Below are positions 15,138-16,484 of a DNA stretch of 16,484 nucleotides, one piece after another. Source of the DNA: Actinomycetes bacterium (lineage in GTDB: Bacteria > Actinomycetota > Thermoleophilia > Solirubrobacterales > 70-9); assembly GCA_023436605.1 (NCBI GenBank), contig JAEZIQ010000041.1:1-16484 (forward strand), written 5' to 3'. The position numbers and the translations under genes were made by a program. Within the stretch, counting starts at the first letter, position 1, and the number at the start of each line of letters is the position of its first letter. The notes beneath the pieces were generated by a model that saw only the letters and a list, made by a program, of their open reading frames with translations, searched no databases and had not been told where the DNA came from.

Positions 15138-16172
15138 CTACGCGCAGGACCAGGCGCTGGCGCCGACGTCGGCCCAGATCAGAGCTGCGATCCGGTCCTG
15201 TTCGGCCTTCGAGGCTTCGTGCGGCAGGCCCTCGCCGCCGTACGCCTCCCAGGTCGAGGGAATGATCTGGTAGGCGCCTCCAGCTCCGCTCGATGGGTTG
15301 AGGGCCGAGTAGTTGCCGCCCGATTCGCACATCACGATGTAGGTCGGAATCGAGTAGGGACCGCCGAGATCCTGTTCGACTTCCTCCTCGGCCTGCTCGG
15401 CAGTGACCTGCTGCTGCTTTTCGATCTGCTTCTGCCAGCCGGCGATGTCGCCCTTCAGAGAGTTGATCTGTGCCGCCCGGTCCGCGTTGGCCGACGCCAG
15501 GGTCGCGGCGCTGGCTTCCGCCTCAGTCCGGGCCGAGGCGACCTCGTCACGCGCGGCGGCCAGGGCCGCATTGTGCTCGTCGATTGCCTGCTTGGCCTCG
15601 CCCAGTCCTTCGACCCGGCTGTCGAGCTCGGCCCTGAGGCTGGCCACCCGCGCGGTCAGTTTCTCGTCCGAGTCCTGGACGGCGGTCAGGTAGGTCGTCC
15701 CGGTCGCGAGCTCGTCGAAATCGCTGGCCCCCATCGCCAGGTCAAGTGTGTTCGGGACGCCGCCGCTGATGTAGATGTCGATCAGGCGGTCGGCCAGGAA
15801 CTTGCGAGCCCGTTTCAGGCGCTGTTTCGACGCCGCCAGGGCATCTTCGGCTTCGGCCAGACTGGCAGCCAGAGTCGCGGAGCGCTCCTCTCCGCTGGCG
15901 AGCAGACCACTGAGGTCAGATTCCCGCGCGGCAGCTTCATCGGCCCTGGCCCGGGCGGCTTCAAGGTCGGCCCTGTTGGCCTCGATCGCATTCGAGGTCT
16001 GTTCGATTCGCTCGCGGGCAGCGGCCTGCCTCTGTTCCAGCGTGGCGGCCGACGCCGCGGTCGGCCCGCCGGTCATCGTCAGCGCCATAAGCGAGATGAG
16101 CAGGAAAAGGCCGGCGCAGGCCAGCGCGACTACGCCCTTACGGGCGGCGAAAACTGTTCGAGTTGGAGCCAA
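15138..16172 (-). CDS. Secreted coiled-coil protein with Rpf/lysozyme-like C-terminal domain
   Basis: A 344-residue exported protein. Residues 1-43 look like a signal peptide with a hydrophobic core at 14-33 and an ASA-A cleavage site near 42. Residues 44-265 form a long Ala/Glu-rich coiled coil in which RLIDIYISGG (129-138), NTLDLAMGASDFDELATGTTYL and the following D-rich heptads resemble the PcsB/CwlO/EnvC regulator domain, the part that meets FtsX in those proteins. Residues 275-344 resemble the Rpf/transglycosylase-like fold: PTYIVMCESGGNYSALNP with Glu283 as the likely catalytic acid, GAYQIIPSTWEAYGG, and Cys282/Cys343 able to form a disulfide. It would cut peptidoglycan glycan strands outside the cell. 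The start is TTG 16172; no ribosome site is obvious, so the start is uncertain. A small hairpin lies at 16232-16247 in its leader. Confidence 0.84.
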   Translation of the reverse strand: MAPTRTVFAARKGVVALACAGLFLLISLMALTMTGGPTAASAATLEQRQAAARERIEQTSNAIEANRADLEAARARADEAAARESDLSGLLASGEERSATLAASLAEAEDALAASKQRLKRARKFLADRLIDIYISGGVPNTLDLAMGASDFDELATGTTYLTAVQDSDEKLTARVASLRAELDSRVEGLGEAKQAIDEHNAALAAARDEVASARTEAEASAATLASANADRAAQINSLKGDIAGWQKQIEKQQQVTAEQAEEEVEQDLGGPYSIPTYIVMCESGGNYSALNPSSGAGGAYQIIPSTWEAYGGEGLPHEASKAEQDRIAALIWADVGASAWSCA

Positions 16173-16252
16173 AATGCGAAGCAGACACCGTAACGGGGAC
16201 CCGCACCTTCAACCGCGAATAGGCTCACCCCCGCAAGAAGGCTTGCGCGAAA

Positions 16253-16305
16253 CAATCGACGGGGCTGAAAGCGGCGCTACATTGCCACTTTCAGCCTGTC
16301 GATTG
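16253..16305 (-). terminator. Long stem-loop after the small membrane protein gene
   Basis: CAATCGAC (16253-16260) pairs with GTCGATTG (16298-16305), and GGCTGAAAG (16263-16271) with CTTTCAGCC (16288-16296), separated by a 2-nt/1-nt internal loop. The apical region has a further 3-bp GGC/GCC pair. Seventeen or more pairs start 5 nt beyond the minus-strand stop at 16311, and TTTCGCG follows on that strand. This fits a terminator insulating the next gene. Confidence 0.62.
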
Positions 16306-16310
16306 TCAGG

Positions 16311-16484
16311 TCAGGCTTCCGGGGCGTCGCGGGTGGCGAGGTAGCCGACCGCGACGGCGGTGGTCGCCGCGACGGTGATCGCTGCGGCGGCACCGGCCCC
16401 GGCCAGGATTCGCTTGTTGTTCGAGGCCTTGCGGCGGAGGATTCGCAGGCCGAGCTTGACGACGGCCATTCCGATCAGCTTGTA
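16311..16484 (-). CDS. Small single-helix membrane protein, C-terminal part
   Basis: The last 57 residues (at most) of a minus-strand protein that runs off the window. It begins YKLIGMAVVKLGLRILRRK, then a basic stretch, KASNNKRILAG, then an Ala-rich helix (AGAGAAAAITVAATTAVAVGYLA) and a short tail TRDAPEA. It has one membrane segment. Met at 16469 could itself be the start, which would make a 52-residue protein; no ribosome site can be judged here. Short Ala-rich helix proteins of this kind occur widely in actinobacteria, with no known function. The stop is 5 nt before a strong stem-loop. Confidence 0.6.
   Translation of the reverse strand, partial: YKLIGMAVVKLGLRILRRKASNNKRILAGAGAAAAITVAATTAVAVGYLATRDAPEA

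Noticed and set aside
16173..16310. A c-di-AMP (ydaO) riboswitch before the Rpf-like gene, as known for some actinobacterial cell-wall hydrolases.
   Set aside because: A GGGGGTGAGCC stretch resembles one part of that motif on the minus strand, but the conserved CAGCTAAC-type core and the matching second half are absent. The region is better explained by a terminator and a small hairpin.

Overview
The window is GC-rich, with gene-dense coding and several likely GTG or TTG starts. Gene content (DnaE-type replicase with PHP domain, Rpf/lysozyme-like cell-wall protein, YhgE/Pip exporter) points to a high-GC actinobacterium, perhaps Thermoleophilia/Solirubrobacterales. That placement is my inference from sequence style and was not tested by a search. 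No tRNA, rRNA, CRISPR array, insertion sequence or phage gene was seen.

Layout. 1-2064 (+): the 3' end of endonuclease IV (nfo), a BASS/SBF-like membrane transporter with a GTG start, and a closely coupled secreted four-cysteine protein of unknown function. 2097-5459 (-): a tightly packed three-gene operon made of an ABC-ATPase-like protein whose catalytic motifs are all altered, a YhgE/Pip-type membrane protein (4-nt overlap), and a small four- to six-helix membrane protein that looks YrhK-like (1-nt gap). 5701-9320 (+): a glutamate decarboxylase, a 27-nt near-perfect palindrome, then two different choloylglycine-hydrolase-family Ntn hydrolases. The second is split by a one-base frameshift that separates its nucleophile Cys2 from the rest of the enzyme. 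A block of short repeats and a strong stem-loop close this unit. 9486-14373 (-): an acyl-CoA dehydrogenase lies downstream of a complete 1174-residue DNA polymerase III alpha subunit. 14619-15125 (+): a SixA-type histidine phosphatase with an 11-nt tandem repeat over its stop codon. 15138-16172 (-): a secreted coiled-coil protein with an Rpf/lysozyme-like C-terminus. 16311-16484 (-): the tail of a small membrane protein.

Working together. The degenerate ATPase, YhgE and YrhK-like genes are likely one membrane complex or export system. gadB and the two amide hydrolases look like one transcription unit around amino acids and N-acyl amides, but no shared pathway is proven. The other genes are housekeeping or stand-alone. 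The points most worth a second look are the ATPase with all key motifs lost, the frameshifted Ntn hydrolase, the hairpin between gadB and the first hydrolase, and the PcsB-like/Rpf-like fusion.
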